From assembly GCA_964538615.1 (NCBI GenBank), contig CAZIGK010000006.1, positions 37,799 through 101,798 of the forward strand: a stretch of 64,000 bases of DNA. Reading direction: 5' to 3'. Of the stretch, positions 62,207 through 64,000 are shown in pieces. The notes below the pieces were generated by a model. That model made no database searches and was not told the origin of the DNA. It saw only the letters and a list, made by a program, of their open reading frames with translations. The DNA is from CAZIGK01 sp964538615 (lineage in GTDB: Bacteria; Pseudomonadota; Alphaproteobacteria; Rickettsiales; RI-342). The translations under genes were made by a program, and so were the position numbers. Positions within the stretch are counted from its first letter, which is position 1, and every line of letters starts with the position of its first letter.

Positions 62207-63454
62207 GTGTTTTCCACGTTGGAACGTTTTATCAGCCTGCGCTATTTGCGCGCAAAAAAGGCGGAGGGGTTTATCTCCGTCATTGCGGGTTTTTCCTTTG
62301 TGGGGATAGCCTTAGGCGTCGCCACCCTGATTGTGGTGATGGCGGTGATGAATGGCTTTCGGGATGAACTGATTAAACGCGTGCTGGGGGTGGATGGCCA
62401 TGTGGCGGTGGTGGCGCCCGCTGGACAGGGCATACAGAATTATGAAGACCTGCGGCAACGTCTGGCAAAGGATGAAGACGTGATCAGTGTCATTCCCATG
62501 GTGGAAGGGCAAGTGATGGTTACCTCCCGCGCGGCATCCGTCGGCGCACTGGCACGTGGCATCAGCCGGGAAGACCTGAAACAAAAGCCGCTGTTGTTTG
62601 AGAGCATTCCGGATGAAGCCTTGCAGCAGTTTGATGGCATGAATGGCGTGGTGATGGGTAAAGGATTGGCACGGCGGCTGGGTGCCTATGCGGGGGATGT
62701 GGTGTCCCTCATTTCGCCACAGACACGCAGTACGGTGTTGGGCAGTATTCCCCGTATGAAAGAGTTTACCGTACTGGGCACCTTTGAAGTGGGTATGTTT
62801 GAATATGATAACAACATTCTGCTGATGCCCTTGCAGGCGGGGCAGGTGTTTTTCAAACGGCCGGATGCTGCCAGCATGCTGGAACTCACCCTGAAAGACC
62901 CACAGGCTGCCAGCAGCAAGGCGGATGATATTCGCAAAAACCTGACCGATTTTTATTATCTGACAGACTGGATGCGTACCCACCACCAGTTTTTCAATGC
63001 ATTGAAGGTGGAACGGAATGTGATGTTTCTCATCCTCACCCTGATTGTATTGGTGGCGGCGTTTAACATTATTTCTTCCCTGATTATGCTGGTAAAAAGC
63101 AAAACGCAGGATATTGCGATTTTGCGCACCATGGGTTTAAGCCGCGCCAGCGTCATGCGCATTTTTTTCCTCAATGGGGCGACGATTGGGGTGATTGGTA
63201 CGTTGGTGGGGGTAACGCTTGGGCTGTTGGTGGCACTCAACCTGCCTGCAATTCAGCACTGGCTGGAAAGCGTGACGGGAGCGGAGTTATTTTCCGCTGA
63301 GATTTATTACCTCTCCAGCCTGCCCGCAAAGGTGCTGCCGGAAGATGTGACCAACGTGACGTTGATGGCGCTGGCACTTTCCTTCATTGCCACGCTCTAC
63401 CCGGCCTGGAAAGCCGCTAAAACCGACCCGGCAGAGGTGTTGCGGTATAGTTAA
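62207..63454 (+). CDS. lipoprotein-releasing permease (LolC/LolE-type)
   Basis: 415 residues from a GTG at 62207, preceded by AAAAGGGG with good spacing; an in-frame TTG at 62189 is less likely. N-terminal LERFISLRYLRAKKAEGFISVIAGFSFVGIALGVATLIVVMAVMNGF and EKDDIAIL-like KSKTQDIAILRTMGLSRASVMRIFFLNGATIG match LolC/LolE. A periplasmic domain sits between span 1 and span 2, and three C-terminal spans follow. It releases outer-membrane lipoproteins from the inner membrane with LolD. LolD is not adjacent here; the operon ends in a strong terminator. Confidence 0.93.
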   Translation: MFSTLERFISLRYLRAKKAEGFISVIAGFSFVGIALGVATLIVVMAVMNGFRDELIKRVLGVDGHVAVVAPAGQGIQNYEDLRQRLAKDEDVISVIPMVEGQVMVTSRAASVGALARGISREDLKQKPLLFESIPDEALQQFDGMNGVVMGKGLARRLGAYAGDVVSLISPQTRSTVLGSIPRMKEFTVLGTFEVGMFEYDNNILLMPLQAGQVFFKRPDAASMLELTLKDPQAASSKADDIRKNLTDFYYLTDWMRTHHQFFNALKVERNVMFLILTLIVLVAAFNIISSLIMLVKSKTQDIAILRTMGLSRASVMRIFFLNGATIGVIGTLVGVTLGLLVALNLPAIQHWLESVTGAELFSAEIYYLSSLPAKVLPEDVTNVTLMALALSFIATLYPAWKAAKTDPAEVLRYS

Positions 63455-63473
63455 ACGCCACCCCCCTAAAATG

Positions 63474-63506
63474 CCAAAAGCCACGCGAACGTGGCGTGGC
63501 TTTTGG
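63474..63506 (+). terminator. rho-independent terminator of the LolC/E gene
   Basis: CCAAAAGCCACGC (63474-63486) and GCGTGGCTTTTGG (63494-63506), a perfect 13-base-pair stem with a 7-base loop, 20 bases after the stop codon. Confidence 0.92.
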
Positions 63507-63550
63507 TTAGGTTGTAGAACTCAAGATACAGCGCAGAGTTAGTTCTTAGT

Positions 63551-64000
63551 CTACTCCTCCGGGTCTACCCCGGCGGCGTATGTGACCTCGAACTCCTCCT
63601 TGCCCTCGAACTTGACATAGACCTTGCTGAGGCCACCCGGGGCAATGGAGCCATCGGGCAGAAACTTGGCGGCGGTGACGCGCACCGTGACGTAGCCGAG
63701 CTTTCCGCCGTTGTCCTTGATCGCCTTCTCGTACTGAGCTGCCTTCTCCTTCGGAACCGAGAAGAACACGACGACCTTCTCCGTTCCATATGAGATGCCC
63801 GTGTACAGCTTGACAGCCACTGACTCATTCTTCCCATCGCGATTCGCGTCGCGGTCGAAGTAGTCAGCGTTGACACCAAAGGTGTAGCTCTTGCGCTCCG
63901 ACACCTCCGACTTCCGAAGAGGAGCGGGGTGGTAGTACAGACCCTCAACGGAACAGGCCGACAGGAACAGAACGAGCAGACCGAACAGGGCGAACTTGAG
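63551..64000 (-). CDS. lipoprotein, partial (start lies beyond the window)
   Basis: The frame runs off the right edge; the 149 visible codons cover the signal peptide end (FALFGLLVLFLSAC, lipobox LSAC) to the stop at 63551. The mature part has ADYFDRDANRDGKNESVAVKLY, a segment like a calcium-binding DxDxNxDG loop (dockerin or EF-hand-like), and repeats of beta-like segments (VTVRVTAAKF; KVYVKFEGKEEFEVTY). Not recognised. Codon use differs sharply from all other genes here: all 15 Lys are AAG and all 13 Glu are GAG. It may be foreign or result from a join between unrelated sequences. Confidence 0.72.
   Translation of the reverse strand, partial: LKFALFGLLVLFLSACSVEGLYYHPAPLRKSEVSERKSYTFGVNADYFDRDANRDGKNESVAVKLYTGISYGTEKVVVFFSVPKEKAAQYEKAIKDNGGKLGYVTVRVTAAKFLPDGSIAPGGLSKVYVKFEGKEEFEVTYAAGVDPEE

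Noticed and set aside
63565..63948. 127-residue minus-strand frame overlapping the terminal lipoprotein
   Set aside because: Arg/Ser-rich out-of-frame shadow of a very GC-rich gene; the chosen frame has a signal peptide and lipobox.
1..64000. Insertion sequences, prophage genes or CRISPR arrays
   Set aside because: No transposase, integrase, phage structural or cas gene is present, and no regularly spaced direct repeats were seen.

Overview
The window reads as a single stretch of alphaproteobacterial chromosome with mid-50s GC, dense coding and no rRNA, tRNA, insertion sequence or CRISPR array that I could find. The alphaproteobacterial assignment rests on PopZ, a DivK-PleD pair, the gene order pcm-tolC-popZ, and leuB upstream of asd. 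Genus cannot be told. The many large orphan proteins without recognisable relatives suggest a poorly sampled, possibly host- or prey-associated lineage; that last point is inference.

Layout. 1-3.5 kb: end of aroQ, then thiS-thiG, a GT39-type membrane glycosyltransferase and a PAP2 phosphatase, with a perfect 18-bp chromosomal parS palindrome at the start of the glycosyltransferase gene. 3.6-5.1 kb: alanine-rich lipoprotein, a decayed gene relic and an orphan. 5.5-10.3 kb: divK-pleD with a NUDIX-like gene; this PleD carries a disordered tail of about 760 residues. 10.3-14.3 kb: small lipoprotein, sufE, low-molecular-weight tyrosine phosphatase, yheU, a 523-residue orphan with a zincin-like pattern, and ompW with a CRP-like palindrome upstream. 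14.6-17.6 kb: three-gene MacAB/LolCDE-like ABC export operon. 17.6-22.4 kb: HD-domain-like protein, histidine phosphatase and an exported ankyrin protein. 22.5-25.9 kb: pcm-tolC-popZ.

26-40.3 kb is the accessory core: coiled-coil protein, exported Arg/Gln-rich protein, a second histidine phosphatase, two paralogous GHSLGG lipases around a 139-residue protein, a PLP decarboxylase, a SIMPL protein and a 1375-residue orphan. 40.4-51 kb returns to housekeeping: AI-2E-type permease, smpB, frameshifted malonyl-CoA decarboxylase, yaaA-pgpA-pncC, pdxH, a PrmA-like methyltransferase, an ArsC/Spx-like protein and an HTTM-DCC fusion. 51-56.4 kb: dnaE, a small orphan related to the relic at 4.3 kb, and a soluble chemoreceptor. 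56.5-62.1 kb: leuB to asd on the minus strand with four genes lying between them. 62.2-63.5 kb: a LolC/E permease and a strong terminator.

The last 450 bases encode the C-terminal part of a lipoprotein with completely different codon use (every Lys AAG, every Glu GAG), so they mark recent transfer or an assembly join.

How the genes fit together: parS, PopZ, DivK and PleD are parts of the polar cell-cycle machinery of alphaproteobacteria. TolC could serve export systems, although the ABC operon in the window looks more like a MacB/Lol-type inner-membrane system. Several secreted or envelope proteins (OmpW, four lipoproteins, SIMPL protein, ankyrin protein) imply a diderm envelope. The best candidates for new biology are the PleD tail, the lipase-139 aa-lipase cassette, the 1375-residue protein and the zincin-like orphan.
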